DNA from: Lachnospiraceae bacterium | Lineage (GTDB): Bacteria; Bacillota; Clostridia; Lachnospirales; Lachnospiraceae | Reading direction: 5' to 3' | Length of the DNA: 64,000 nt | Assembly: GCA_017436865.1 (NCBI GenBank) | Contig: JAFSCH010000054.1 | Coordinates: forward strand, 62,001 to 126,000 | Shown: positions 1-10,349 of the stretch, in pieces | Layout of the letters: each line of letters starts with the position of its first letter | Position numbering within the stretch: the stretch's first letter is position 1 | Notes under the pieces: generated by a model | Seen by the model: only the letters and a program-made list of their open reading frames with translations | Told to the model about the DNA's origin: nothing | Database searches by the model: none | Position numbers and translations under genes: made by a program

Positions 1-87
1 CCGTCTATGGATTTTTCACACTATATTTCTACTTTTTTGGTATCGAATCAGAATCCGTTATTCTAATTCGTTACAAATGCAGAAATT

Positions 88-126
88 GCCCGGCAGGGTA
101 TTTGAATACACAAAAACCTACCGGAC
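88..126 (-). terminator. Hairpin after phosphoglucomutase gene
   Basis: Two arms (88-99 and 116-126) pair over about ten base pairs with one bulge and G-U pairs, giving a GC-rich stem just downstream of the phosphoglucomutase stop on the minus strand. The T-run that follows is poor, so this may be a weak terminator or an mRNA 3-prime stabiliser. Nothing else is supported in positions 1-153. Confidence 0.5.
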
Positions 127-153
127 AGTTTCTAAAACATTATTCTAATTTTC

Positions 154-1878
154 TTAATCTAAGTTAGCCTTAACTGCTTCTGTAAGCGCCTCAACCTTTG
201 CTTCTGCATCTGCAAGGCTTGTTCCCTTAACACCCATATAGAACTTAATCTTTGGTTCTGTTCCGGATGGTCTTGCACAACACCATGAGTCATTGGTTAA
301 ATCAAAGTATAATACGTTAGACTTTGGTAAACCTGTCTCATATTCCTTACCTGTAGCAAGTTCTACAATCTTATTATTCTCATAATCGCGAACTCTTACT
401 ACATCTAAATCGCCAAAATTCTTAGGTGGGTTGTTTCTTAACTTGTCCATAATTGCTGCGATCTGCTTAGATCCATCAATTCCCTTTAAAGTAATCGCAT
501 ACTGTGTTTCCTTGTAGTAACCATACTTCTCGTATACTTCAAGCATCATATCATAAAGAGTCTTACCCTCTTTCTTGCACCATGCAGCTACTTCACACAG
601 ACACATAACAGCAACAACAGCGTCCTTATCTCTTGCATGTGTACCAGCAAGACAGCCATAGCTTTCTTCCAAACCAAATACATAGTTGTTAGAGCCTGTC
701 TGCTCGAAAAACTTAATCTGCTCTCCGATAAACTTAAATCCTGTCAGAACCTCGATTAACTTAACGCCATAAGCTTCTGTAATTGGAGTAGTCATATTTG
801 TTGTTACGATTGTTGTAACAAGTGCAGGATTTACAGGCATAGTTCCTGTTGCCGTTCTCTCTCTTAAGATATATTCTGCAATTAACATACCTGACATATT
901 TCCTGTAAATGGCATATATTCGCCACTCTTAGTATCTAATGCATAGATACCAAGTCTGTCTGCATCCGGGTCAGTTGCAAGAACGATATCCGCATTCTTC
1001 TCCTTAGCAAGCTTCAATGCGTATGTAAACGCCTTAGGATCTTCTGGATTTGGATAATCCAATGTTGTAAACTTAGGATCTGGATTCTCCTGTTCTGGAA
1101 CAACATATACATTTTTGAATCCAAGCTCAGAAAGAATTCTTCTTACAGGAACATTACCTGTTCCACAAAGCGGTGTATATACAATCTTAATATCATCTGC
1201 AACTTCTTTGATTACTTCTGGATGAATAATCTGCTTCTTTAATTCTTCCATATATTTATCATCAATTTCTTTGCCGATTACATTATATAAACCTGCATCC
1301 ATAGCAGCCTGCTTATCCATTGTCTTAACAGCATGATAATCTGTAACAGCCTGAACTTCACCGATAATCTCCTTATCCTTAGGAGCTGTAATCTGTGCAC
1401 CATCCTCCCAGTATACTTTGTATCCATTATACTCTGGCGGATTGTGACTTGCTGTAATAACAATACCAGAAATACATCCTAACGTTCTTAATGCGAAAGA
1501 AAGTTCCGGTGTTGGTCTTAATGACTCAAATACATAAGCCTTAATTCCGTTTGCAGCCATACAAAGTGCTGCTTCATCTGCAAATTCAGGAGACATGAAA
1601 CGAGAATCATATGCAATCGCGATACCCTTTTCCTGTCCATTTGCCTTGATAATATAATTAGCAAGACCCTGAGATGCCTTTCTTACAGTGTAAATGTTCA
1701 TGCGGTTTGTTCCAGCACCAATGACACCTCTTAATCCACCCGTACCAAACTCTAATTCTTTATAGAAACGGTCTTCGATTTCTCCCTCATTATCGCGAAT
1801 TGCCAGGAGTTCGTCTTTGGTTGCCTGGTCAAAATAATCATCATTTAACCAGAAGTTAAATTCGTCCTTGTAACTCAT
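154..1878 (-). CDS. pgcA: Alpha-phosphoglucomutase / phosphomannomutase family
   Basis: This cytoplasmic enzyme interconverts glucose-6-phosphate and glucose-1-phosphate, the substrate for the RfbA reaction encoded further along. All four phosphohexomutase signatures are visible: the phosphoserine loop TASHNP (about residue 142-147), the metal loop DPDADR (about 305), the sugar-binding GLEESYG (about 400) and the phosphate-binding RPSGTEPKIK near the C-terminus. The length of 574 residues matches Firmicute PgcA-type enzymes of about 580. I chose ATG at 1878 because GGAGGT lies eight bases before it; two ATGs further upstream lack a good site. It has its own promoter, so it is a separate unit beside the polysaccharide operon. 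Confidence 0.95.
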   Translation of the reverse strand: MSYKDEFNFWLNDDYFDQATKDELLAIRDNEGEIEDRFYKELEFGTGGLRGVIGAGTNRMNIYTVRKASQGLANYIIKANGQEKGIAIAYDSRFMSPEFADEAALCMAANGIKAYVFESLRPTPELSFALRTLGCISGIVITASHNPPEYNGYKVYWEDGAQITAPKDKEIIGEVQAVTDYHAVKTMDKQAAMDAGLYNVIGKEIDDKYMEELKKQIIHPEVIKEVADDIKIVYTPLCGTGNVPVRRILSELGFKNVYVVPEQENPDPKFTTLDYPNPEDPKAFTYALKLAKEKNADIVLATDPDADRLGIYALDTKSGEYMPFTGNMSGMLIAEYILRERTATGTMPVNPALVTTIVTTNMTTPITEAYGVKLIEVLTGFKFIGEQIKFFEQTGSNNYVFGLEESYGCLAGTHARDKDAVVAVMCLCEVAAWCKKEGKTLYDMMLEVYEKYGYYKETQYAITLKGIDGSKQIAAIMDKLRNNPPKNFGDLDVVRVRDYENNKIVELATGKEYETGLPKSNVLYFDLTNDSWCCARPSGTEPKIKFYMGVKGTSLADAEAKVEALTEAVKANLD

Positions 1879-1930
1879 TTCATCTACCTCCATTATATCT
1901 CTCATAAGTTATACTACCTATGACATAAAT

Positions 1931-1959
1931 ATTAAACCAAAATCAGATTAATATTTCAA
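1931..1959 (-). promoter_or_regulatory. Sigma-A promoter for phosphoglucomutase
   Basis: On the minus strand TTGAAA (1954-1959) and TTTAAT (1931-1936) are separated by 17 bases, about 50 bases ahead of the chosen start codon. Confidence 0.75.
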
Positions 1960-2031
1960 GGTTTTATGTGTTTTTAGCTAAATTTAATCAAAACTTTTTA
2001 AAAACCGCCTAAATCACAGTTGTGTTTTAAC

Positions 2032-4026
2032 TTAATTTAACGTCGTTTTTAACGAATAATCACTATAATCTAATGAAAAATTAGGATTATAATAAGGGTC
2101 ACCTTTTTCCAAAACCTCTTTCCACTTCATACGAAAGTGTTCTGCTTCCTCCTCATAGCGTTTTGCCTTTGCCTCATCCTGAATATCAATTCCACGTGAT
2201 GCAGATTCAAAATGATAAAGCTCTGCAAACGGAGTAAACACATTTAAAAAGCCTTTTTGTCGAAGACGAAGACAAAAATCAACATCATTCAATGCAATTT
2301 TAAAGGATTCATCCAAGCCTCCAAGTTCTTCAAAAATACTTTTTCGTACCATCAAACATGCTCCTGTAACCGCCGAAACATTCTGAGCATAACATAATCT
2401 TCCCATATAACCCAAATTATCATGATTAATCTTATAATGTGTATGTCCTGCTGTTCTATGAGCTCCTAATCCCAATACAATACCTGCATGCTGAATGGTA
2501 TGATCACCATAATAGAGCTTTGCACCTACTGCACCGACATCACTACGTTGTGCATACATCAACATAGCTTCTAGCCAGTTCATGGTAATGACCTGCGTAT
2601 CATTATTCAATAACAGTAGATATTCTCCTGTTGCATACTTTGCCCCAAAGTTATTAATCTTAGAATAATTAAATTCTCCCTCATACGTAACAACTTTCAT
2701 TTTTTCCTGATTTTCTAATGTTTTATAATATGCAAAGGTAGCTTCTTCCGTACTGTTATTTTCTATTACAATCACTTCATAATTGTCATAGGTAGAACGC
2801 TCTTTTATTGATTCTAAACATCTTCTCAAATCATCAATATGATCCTTATTCGGAATCAAAATGGAGATTTTATCTTCCTTTTGAATCTCATATTTTATCT
2901 CAAAAATGGTCTCGAAAGCTCTGGTACTCTTTATCTCAAAATTCTTATATCCATTTCTGGTTAAGTGATCTGCAACAGCCCCTTTTGCAGCTGCAATTGC
3001 ATAAGGCTTTGCACTAATATCACTGGCAACACTGGCTTTGTGAGAACGCCAATAATACATAAGTTTCGGAACATGAACAATATTCTTGGCATTGGATGTA
3101 AGCCTCAAGATCATATCATGATCCTGACTTCCATCAAATCCACTACGGAAAAGTTCCGTTCCTTCAAGCAATTCCCTTGCAAACACACTAAAATGGCAGA
3201 TATAGTTATTAGCTCTCAGATTATCAACGGAATAATCAGGTTTAAAATGAAGCGTAATCATATTATCAATGCTATCACCTTTAAAGGTAGTCTCATCACA
3301 ATAGATATAATCCGCATTTTGTTCATTAATCACTTTAACATATTCATATAATACAGAAGGATGTAATACATCATCATGATCAAACAAACCAATGTATTCG
3401 CCTGTCGCAAGCTTATAACACTGATTGGTATTTCCTGCTATTCCCTCATTCTTCTCAAGCTTATGATATATAATTCTGTTATCCTGTGCCGCATATTCTT
3501 TACAACGTGCACCAACTTCCGCATGTTCCGCATCAGAACCATCTGCAAGACAAAGCTCCCAGTTCTGATAGGTCTGATTTCTAACCGAATCAATCATCTC
3601 ATTCAAAAAATTCATCGGCGTATTATATAACGGAACCAGAATACTTACCTTTACCATACGTTCAAACTTAGTATCCTGTTGTCTCCTTGCCTCTTCCGGT
3701 GTTGGAAAGCTTGCTGTTCCATGAAGTTTTTTTGCCTCCTGCTCCATTTTCTTCTGTCTAAGCTTTCGCGCGATATCTCTTGGTCCTCCAAGATTTCTTA
3801 CTCGTCTATAATTTCGAAGTCCCCAATGCATTCCTGCACGAAGTGGCTTTGATGCTTTCCATACAGGATTATTCTTAATTCTATCTAATTGGAACTGGAG
3901 ATTATCTGCCTCATTTTTTGCATCTGCAAGTCTCCCCGATAAAGATGCTGCGCGCGCTTTCTCCTGTTCATATGCTTCTTTATAAAACCGTACTTCTTCC
4001 TCAGGAGTATTCCAATGATTCTCCAT
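2032..4026 (-). CDS. Two-domain GT2 glycosyltransferase (rhamnosyltransferase-like)
   Basis: This is a soluble or membrane-associated enzyme with two GT-A (GT2) folds. Residues 10-55 are a likely coiled coil. The first GT domain starts near residue 127 (VSILVPLYN) with a DxD-like LFDHDD. The second starts near residue 387 (ISILIPNKDH), with LLLLNNDTQ as its DxD region and ALNDVDFCLRLRQKG, the pattern of RfbF/WsaF-type rhamnosyltransferases. Two active-looking domains suggest that it adds two sugars or alternates linkages. It is the last gene of the Wzm/Wzt operon; GGAGG sits six bases before the ATG at 4026. The donor (dTDP-rhamnose is likely) is inferred from context. Confidence 0.88.
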   Translation of the reverse strand: MENHWNTPEEEVRFYKEAYEQEKARAASLSGRLADAKNEADNLQFQLDRIKNNPVWKASKPLRAGMHWGLRNYRRVRNLGGPRDIARKLRQKKMEQEAKKLHGTASFPTPEEARRQQDTKFERMVKVSILVPLYNTPMNFLNEMIDSVRNQTYQNWELCLADGSDAEHAEVGARCKEYAAQDNRIIYHKLEKNEGIAGNTNQCYKLATGEYIGLFDHDDVLHPSVLYEYVKVINEQNADYIYCDETTFKGDSIDNMITLHFKPDYSVDNLRANNYICHFSVFARELLEGTELFRSGFDGSQDHDMILRLTSNAKNIVHVPKLMYYWRSHKASVASDISAKPYAIAAAKGAVADHLTRNGYKNFEIKSTRAFETIFEIKYEIQKEDKISILIPNKDHIDDLRRCLESIKERSTYDNYEVIVIENNSTEEATFAYYKTLENQEKMKVVTYEGEFNYSKINNFGAKYATGEYLLLLNNDTQVITMNWLEAMLMYAQRSDVGAVGAKLYYGDHTIQHAGIVLGLGAHRTAGHTHYKINHDNLGYMGRLCYAQNVSAVTGACLMVRKSIFEELGGLDESFKIALNDVDFCLRLRQKGFLNVFTPFAELYHFESASRGIDIQDEAKAKRYEEEAEHFRMKWKEVLEKGDPYYNPNFSLDYSDYSLKTTLN

Positions 4027-4056
4027 ATTCTACCTCCGTATAATTATTCAAACGTT

Positions 4057-6174
4057 CTACACGTTAATAATACAATCTCTCTTCCAACATATTTTTCTCG
4101 ACAACAATAACTGTTTTCCCATATCCACTTTTATTCCAATTTGATACTTTCCACTTTCAAGCTTCTTTTTATCGATCATACATTGAATACCTGCCAGTGC
4201 CACATTCTTTGTACCTGAGTTAACCTTTTTCGTATCTTCCTGAAACAGAGCTTCCACATCGTAACGCAACATTGGATATATCTTTATTTCATATATCTCA
4301 TTGCTTTCCATATTTTTTAGCAAAAGCTTTTTATCCAGCAACGCATTATCTTGTCCTCGCATCACATACCAGCCTCGAACTACAACATTTCCTTCTAACT
4401 CTGATACTTCTGCTTGATCTATCTCAAACATAGAGAGATTATCACCTCTCAGCTTTCTAAGATATTTATTCTGATATTCTCTCGGAAGCTTCCCTATCTC
4501 TTTTTTACTCAGAAGTCTTGGCTCGTTTATCTTATCATAAGGATACAAATAATTACAGCTATATGCTACATCTTTTTTCCATTGTACTAAATGCTCACTG
4601 TAAAACGGGTCTTTGTTTCTTAATAACGCATGTTTTTTATACAATAATGCCTTTTCCTGTTCCAGTCTTATTTTCTTTTCTGGACTAGTATCCTGCCCAC
4701 GACTTAACGACTCATGATGAAGTAGTACTACGTCATTCCTCTGAACATTAAAATATCCTTTTTCATACAATTTAAAACATAGCTCTACATCATTATAGGC
4801 CACTGCCAATTCTTCATCAAATCCACCAACTTCCCAGAAGCGCTCTTTTTTTACCATGAGACATGCCGCTGTTACTGCAAGCATATTATAAATCTGTCTA
4901 TTATGCCCATGATAAAGGTCACCTATATCTTCCATTCCTGCAAGCTTATGAGCTGGTCCAATTCCCATATTGGTAATACCCACATGCTGAATTCGGTACG
5001 TTTCACTCTCTGCTGTTTTGGGATAATAAAGCTTTGCCCCCACTGCACCAGTATGTGTCTGTTGTGCCTGCTCTTTCATTCTTCTTAGCCAAGAGGATTC
5101 TATAATCTCCATATCATCATTCAAAAATAGCAGCAGTTCTCCCTTGGCTGCCTTCGCACCAAGGTTGCACATTTTTGAAAAGTTAAACTCTGCCTTCTGA
5201 TATATGTGCTGTATGGATAACGACGCCATCGGTTCTTCAGCATCTGCCCATTTCAAATCATAATCCTCTTGTATCTGTGCAATCAGTTCTCTTATGCACA
5301 TAAGCTCCTTCTCTGAGCTTCCATTATCCACAAGAATAATTTCATAATATGGATAATCTGTATACTCTACCAATGTCAAAAGACATCTTTTCAGAATATT
5401 ACTATTATCTTTGCTAGGAATTACAACACTTATCAGATTATTATCATCATTTCGTTTACACAACGCATTATTTTCTTCTTTTGCACTTTCATTTGAAACA
5501 GGCATTTCATTTTTTGCAGGTTTTCTCTCTATTTTTTTTATTTTACCAAGTCTATCTTGCATTTTGACTTCATTGGTAAACAGAACTTCTGCTATATGAC
5601 CGGCATTATTGTATTTTTTCACTAATGCAAGCACCATTTCATAAATACTTAACGTTTTCTCCTCTACAACCAAATCTGCTAATACAGCCCCACGAATTGC
5701 AAATATATTTCCAAAATAGAAAAAGGAACCCAACGTATCCGGTGAATAGTCCGGCTTAAACCATGGTTCTCCACGATAATATTGTGTTTCACCAAATCGA
5801 AATTTACAAGCATACTCTGTTTCCTGCACTTTTTCTCCATAAAACTGGTGCAGCCCCCCTAGACAATCCTCATCTGCATAAGCAATAACTACTTCTTCGT
5901 GTTTCTCAAAATACTCTGCAAAAAAAGATTCTGCATGTTGGTCCAAGAAACCATTTACGCCATAAAACAAAATAAAATCCGCTTCACTTAACATGTCTCG
6001 AGACTCTTTTATAACATCCTCTACCTTATCTTCACACGAGAAAAAGGGAAGCTTCTTAATATGCTTCCCTTTTATGGCGTCAACTCTTATTTCTTGTATT
6101 TCTTTTCGCTCTTTTAACCACTGTAGGTATGGCGTCTGTTGCTCAAACAGATTTTTCCCATAATTACTTATCAT
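4057..6174 (-). CDS. GT2 glycosyltransferase with degenerate N-terminal half and C-terminal beta domain
   Basis: The N-terminal third (to about residue 215) keeps pieces of a GT-A fold (YADEDC, KPDYSPDTLGSF) but lacks a start-of-fold nucleotide loop. A full GT2 domain begins near residue 247 (ISVVIPSKDN) with LFLNDDMEII and VAYNDVELCFKLYEKG. About 110 C-terminal residues form a predicted beta domain (VRGWYVMRGQDNALL) that is shared with the next gene upstream. The start ATG at 6174 overlaps that gene's stop in an ATGA junction, so the two are translationally coupled paralogues. Probably a rhamnosyl- or glucosyltransferase of the exported polymer; the acceptor is unknown. Confidence 0.85.
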   Translation of the reverse strand: MISNYGKNLFEQQTPYLQWLKERKEIQEIRVDAIKGKHIKKLPFFSCEDKVEDVIKESRDMLSEADFILFYGVNGFLDQHAESFFAEYFEKHEEVVIAYADEDCLGGLHQFYGEKVQETEYACKFRFGETQYYRGEPWFKPDYSPDTLGSFFYFGNIFAIRGAVLADLVVEEKTLSIYEMVLALVKKYNNAGHIAEVLFTNEVKMQDRLGKIKKIERKPAKNEMPVSNESAKEENNALCKRNDDNNLISVVIPSKDNSNILKRCLLTLVEYTDYPYYEIILVDNGSSEKELMCIRELIAQIQEDYDLKWADAEEPMASLSIQHIYQKAEFNFSKMCNLGAKAAKGELLLFLNDDMEIIESSWLRRMKEQAQQTHTGAVGAKLYYPKTAESETYRIQHVGITNMGIGPAHKLAGMEDIGDLYHGHNRQIYNMLAVTAACLMVKKERFWEVGGFDEELAVAYNDVELCFKLYEKGYFNVQRNDVVLLHHESLSRGQDTSPEKKIRLEQEKALLYKKHALLRNKDPFYSEHLVQWKKDVAYSCNYLYPYDKINEPRLLSKKEIGKLPREYQNKYLRKLRGDNLSMFEIDQAEVSELEGNVVVRGWYVMRGQDNALLDKKLLLKNMESNEIYEIKIYPMLRYDVEALFQEDTKKVNSGTKNVALAGIQCMIDKKKLESGKYQIGIKVDMGKQLLLSRKICWKRDCIINV

Positions 6175-8240
6175 GCCTCAATCTCCAACTGTTTCTCTGT
6201 ATTACGGTATAGCCTCTGTCTGGAACAACCATCCTTGGCAGTAAGCCATAAATCATAGGTTCCTGGTGGAAGTGATCCTTCATAAATCCAACAACAAAAA
6301 CCCGTCATCTCCACATTTGTTTCATCCGGTAATATCGCAGCTACATCCTTACGATAACGCTTCATAACTGGAATTTCCCAAACTTTTCCTTCTGCATTCT
6401 TTAAAAGAAGCTTCATTTTATATCTTGCATTATCTACACCAGGCACATACGCCCAACCTTTGACAAGATAATATGACATTTTACGACTTCCCGCTTTAAG
6501 AAACTTTTCCTTACCACAGTTCTCTACAACAATCATAATTGCTTGATTCATACGTTTCTCATTCGGCAAACTCTTTCCTATAGTTACCTGATCCTGATAG
6601 CCTGTCAAATCAGCAAATTCATAACCTTCAAGCCAACGACATTGATACTCTGGTTCACCACTATTCATAATCGTCCCATTAAATGGATCCTGGCGATATA
6701 GCTTTGCATGACGCTTATATAGTTCATCCATCTCCTCCATGAGACGCTTCAACTTTTTCTCATCCTGCATATCGTCACCACGACTTAACGATTCATGATG
6801 ATATAAGACAACATCATTTCGCTGCACATTGTAGAGTCCCTTTTCACAGAGTCTGAAACACAAATCCACATCATTATAGGCAACCTTTAATCCTTCATAC
6901 AAACCACCTATCTTCACGTAAATATCGCGCTTCATCAACAAACATGCCGCTGTTACACCTATCATGTCATAGATAAACTTGTTACGTCCATAATAATAGC
7001 TCTCCGCATCCGACATCTGCTTAAGCTTATGGCCCGGACCATAAATAGTATTGGTAATTCCCGCATGCTGAATCAAGTCAGAATTTGGATATAGCAACTT
7101 TGCTCCAACTGCACCAACATGAGAAAGTGTTGCCTGTCCTAGCATTCTAGTAAGCCAGCTTCCCTCAATAACCTCCATATCATCATTTAACAACAGAATA
7201 TATTCTCCATTGGCATTTTTCACACCAAGATTACACATCTGAGAGAAGTTAAACTCCATTGGCTGGTACAAATACGTGAATTCACATTCCTCACGAAAAG
7301 CTTCCAACATCATTCTTGCCTGAGCTGTACTACCATTATCTACTACGATAATCTCAAAATTCTTATATTCAGTCAGTCGATAGATAGATCGAATACACTG
7401 CTTTAAAATATCTACATGATCCTTAGAAGGAATCACAATACTTACCTGTGGATTATCCTTCACATCATAAACAGGATATGTATATCCTGTCTTTTCATCC
7501 ACAACAAATTTTCCTTTTATTCCTCGTCTTTGCATAGCAAGCTCTCGGATAAAATCATAATCTGTCCCTTCGCCTATCAGTCCGGTTCTGTGCATTGCCT
7601 TATACACAGCTTCCTCTTTGTTTTTAGCAGGCAGATATGTATGGAACAATATCTTTTCAATATGACCTGCACGCTTACCTCTCTCTGTTGCCTGCAACGC
7701 AAAATCATACAGATTCATGCGCCAATCATCCATTCCAAGCCACTTAACATCTGAAAATGCTTTTTTGCGCACCGCAAACACATTTCCAAAATAAAGATAA
7801 GAAAACAAGGTATCTGGAGACCACATCGGTTTTACCCATGGACAAATTCTATGAGCAATCTCATTATCAGGATTCTCTTCTTCCTTCTCCGGCAACATCC
7901 AAATGTCTTCATCTCCATATACAATATCAATATCGTTATGACTGTCAAAATACTGCACAACTTCCCTAAACGCATTGACACCAATCTTTCCCTCTCGAGA
8001 CACAAACAAAATAATATCTTTATTCAAATCATTTATATCAAATTGTTCTGTACACATATCCATATAAACAACAGAAAGAGAAGGATAGGATTCCTCCTCG
8101 CCCTCCTGCTGCAATGCATGTTCTGTTTCACGTATCCACATCAGATATGGATCACTCTGACATCGAAGTGAATTTTCATATTCTTCTATACAATTTTGAT
8201 ACAGCCTGTCCTGTATTGCCGACTTAATCTTTTTAATCAT
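6171..8240 (-). CDS. GT2 glycosyltransferase, paralogue of the downstream gene
   Basis: It has the same architecture as the downstream gene: a degenerate GT-A-like N-terminal region (IVYGDEDIWM, SPDTLFSYLYFGN), a full GT2 domain from about residue 265 (VSIVIPSKDH; DxD in LLLNDDMEV; VAYNDVDLCFRLCEKG) and a C-terminal beta domain (VKGWAYVPGVDNA). I chose ATG at 8240, preceded by GGGAG ten bases upstream; a longer frame reaching 8282 would overlap the stop of the methyltransferase gene. These paralogues probably act in turn on the same growing chain on the cytoplasmic face of the membrane. The sugar specificity cannot be read from sequence. Confidence 0.85.
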   Translation of the reverse strand: MIKKIKSAIQDRLYQNCIEEYENSLRCQSDPYLMWIRETEHALQQEGEEESYPSLSVVYMDMCTEQFDINDLNKDIILFVSREGKIGVNAFREVVQYFDSHNDIDIVYGDEDIWMLPEKEEENPDNEIAHRICPWVKPMWSPDTLFSYLYFGNVFAVRKKAFSDVKWLGMDDWRMNLYDFALQATERGKRAGHIEKILFHTYLPAKNKEEAVYKAMHRTGLIGEGTDYDFIRELAMQRRGIKGKFVVDEKTGYTYPVYDVKDNPQVSIVIPSKDHVDILKQCIRSIYRLTEYKNFEIIVVDNGSTAQARMMLEAFREECEFTYLYQPMEFNFSQMCNLGVKNANGEYILLLNDDMEVIEGSWLTRMLGQATLSHVGAVGAKLLYPNSDLIQHAGITNTIYGPGHKLKQMSDAESYYYGRNKFIYDMIGVTAACLLMKRDIYVKIGGLYEGLKVAYNDVDLCFRLCEKGLYNVQRNDVVLYHHESLSRGDDMQDEKKLKRLMEEMDELYKRHAKLYRQDPFNGTIMNSGEPEYQCRWLEGYEFADLTGYQDQVTIGKSLPNEKRMNQAIMIVVENCGKEKFLKAGSRKMSYYLVKGWAYVPGVDNARYKMKLLLKNAEGKVWEIPVMKRYRKDVAAILPDETNVEMTGFCCWIYEGSLPPGTYDLWLTAKDGCSRQRLYRNTEKQLEIEA

Positions 8241-8260
8241 GCAGGCTCTTCTCCCTTTCT

Positions 8261-10339
8261 TTATGGAAGCAGCTTTCTCCACCGCGATCCATTCGCCTTT
8301 TTAATGGCCTGATTTAACTGCTCATCCTTTTCCTGGTTATTACGAATCATCTGACACGCCATTTCTTCTGGCATTTCTATGATTTCCATCTCAAACCCAA
8401 GTTCTCTTCCACCTTCACAGCTAATGATAATGTTAGGATCCTCTGTTCCAAAAATAACAGAAGATTCATCAATCCAATCACCATTAGCAAAAATCTCATT
8501 CCTTGTATATACTTTATCATCTACACGAATTGCCTTAATCTTAACTGCACAGGCAAAGGAACACGGATCAATTCTAACCTGTTTTATACTTTCCGGAAGC
8601 AATACCACATGGTTCATAGATGCTCCACTTTGTGCACTTTCATTTAGAATAATAGAATTCTCACCCTTGAAGCCCTCTCCAAAATCCCAAAAAAGCTGTA
8701 CACTGTATTTCAAGTCTCCCTTTGTCATATACATCTCAATCTCCTCGAGACTATATGCAGGACAACCAATCAATTCCCTCATATCACCAACCGCGGCACG
8801 CTTACCGGTAATAAATTTTTGGAATTCACGTTCTTCGCCAATATACTCAGCAATCTCTTCCTCTGTCAGCCCCAAAATGTCTTGATATAACAGCTCTTCA
8901 CATGCCTTTCTTGACGGACTTCCAAGCATATAATTATAAAATGCACGGAATGCAATTTCTTTTGCAGGCACAAATCTTTCATATGTCCATTCATAATCAA
9001 TAACATTCCATATATCATCTTTGATAATAATATTGCCAAAAATAAAATCAATATTACTTACCTTGTGCTCTTCACCATAAGTAAGCCACTTCATATATTC
9101 ATCAATCAGTGTTTTGAATCCCTCAACATCTGCATTTTCCAGTTTCCAGTCAAGCAACTTCTCTAAGGTAACACCTTCACAGAACGGGAATACCAAACGA
9201 TTGCCCTTCTTAGAGCACTGATTCATTCTTACCTTTGTTCCCGCATAGCGCTTTGAAAGAAGTTCATATGCCTTAGCCGTATTCGCCATATGGCCTACTG
9301 CCTCTTTGGTTACCGGGATTTTCTCTACATACAACTCATTAAAAGTATTTTCATAAATTGCAGTTTTAATTGCCCAAGGATTAGCTCTATCATTAGAAAA
9401 CTTACAATAAATCTCTTCTAACGGCTTTCCTACAATAAGCAAATACGAATTGGAGAAAAGAGGAAACTCCTCTTCCTCTACAATCTGATCAAATACAAGT
9501 TTTTCATCAAACAAAACCATTCTATCTCTGTCAAAATTACGAAGATTATTCGATAACTCTCCCTGTTTTGGCAGATAACGGTCTGAATATACAACCGTCG
9601 GGAACTTATAATCCGGATATGGATAATAAAATGAATACTGACTAATTCCAGCACTCTTTACAATCTTCTCTAGCCCTTTCTTGGTAAAGGTCCTTACAAC
9701 CCCACCATTGGGATATCCTTCAAGACCTGCAAAATAAGTACCTAAATGGTCTTCCCTACAGCCTGCCCAATATTTTAGACCAAACTTATTCTCAATAGCA
9801 ATTACCAAACGTCCTGTTTCATTACGATGGCGATTGCAAATTTTCATAAAATCTTCATAAGGAGTTCTTCCTCCAATATATGCTTGTCCATATTCAAACA
9901 CACCAATTAAAAATACATAGTCATAATCACAAGAAAGATTAGGCTCAATATCCTTAAAATTACCTACCATAATCGTGATATTATCCTTATCTTGATTACG
10001 ATATGCATTTACAAGACTCCTTTTCTTAGATAAATCAATACAAGTAACACTTCCAGCCTTATCCGCTAGTGTTCCTGTAATTGCACCGCAACCAGAGCCA
10101 ATCTCCAATACCTTGTCTGTCTTTTTAATTGGAAGCCAATCAATTATATTGGTTCGAAATGGAGACAAATGATAAAATACTGGCCAGTTTTTCTTTTTTT
10201 CAATAATTTCTGGAAACTCATCTGGCTTATGCTCCTTCGCAATAGCCAATAACTCATCCTCAATCGTTCCGTCTGAATAAAAATCCTCCCCTGGATAATA
10301 TGTTAAATCCAGAGTAACCTTTCCTACCTTTTCCGTCAT
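8261..10339 (-). CDS. Methyltransferase-kinase protein, WbdD-like chain terminator candidate
   Basis: Residues about 55-200 are a class I SAM methyltransferase: motif I VLEIGSGCGAITG, then CIDLSKK and DYVFLIGVFEY. The middle part (about 320-500) looks like a divergent aminoglycoside-phosphotransferase/protein-kinase fold: NIDFIFGNIII supplies the catalytic Asp and Asn, and VIDYEW the metal-binding Asp. The C-terminal 130 residues are a likely beta domain. AAGGAG lies six bases before ATG 10339. It sits directly after the Wzt-like ATPase gene. In E. coli O8/O9a, a methyltransferase-kinase (WbdD) caps the O-chain before Wzt/Wzm export, so the same job here is a reasoned inference, not proof. 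Confidence 0.8.
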   Translation of the reverse strand: MTEKVGKVTLDLTYYPGEDFYSDGTIEDELLAIAKEHKPDEFPEIIEKKKNWPVFYHLSPFRTNIIDWLPIKKTDKVLEIGSGCGAITGTLADKAGSVTCIDLSKKRSLVNAYRNQDKDNITIMVGNFKDIEPNLSCDYDYVFLIGVFEYGQAYIGGRTPYEDFMKICNRHRNETGRLVIAIENKFGLKYWAGCREDHLGTYFAGLEGYPNGGVVRTFTKKGLEKIVKSAGISQYSFYYPYPDYKFPTVVYSDRYLPKQGELSNNLRNFDRDRMVLFDEKLVFDQIVEEEEFPLFSNSYLLIVGKPLEEIYCKFSNDRANPWAIKTAIYENTFNELYVEKIPVTKEAVGHMANTAKAYELLSKRYAGTKVRMNQCSKKGNRLVFPFCEGVTLEKLLDWKLENADVEGFKTLIDEYMKWLTYGEEHKVSNIDFIFGNIIIKDDIWNVIDYEWTYERFVPAKEIAFRAFYNYMLGSPSRKACEELLYQDILGLTEEEIAEYIGEEREFQKFITGKRAAVGDMRELIGCPAYSLEEIEMYMTKGDLKYSVQLFWDFGEGFKGENSIILNESAQSGASMNHVVLLPESIKQVRIDPCSFACAVKIKAIRVDDKVYTRNEIFANGDWIDESSVIFGTEDPNIIISCEGGRELGFEMEIIEMPEEMACQMIRNNQEKDEQLNQAIKKANGSRWRKLLP

Positions 10340-10349
10340 GGAATACTCC

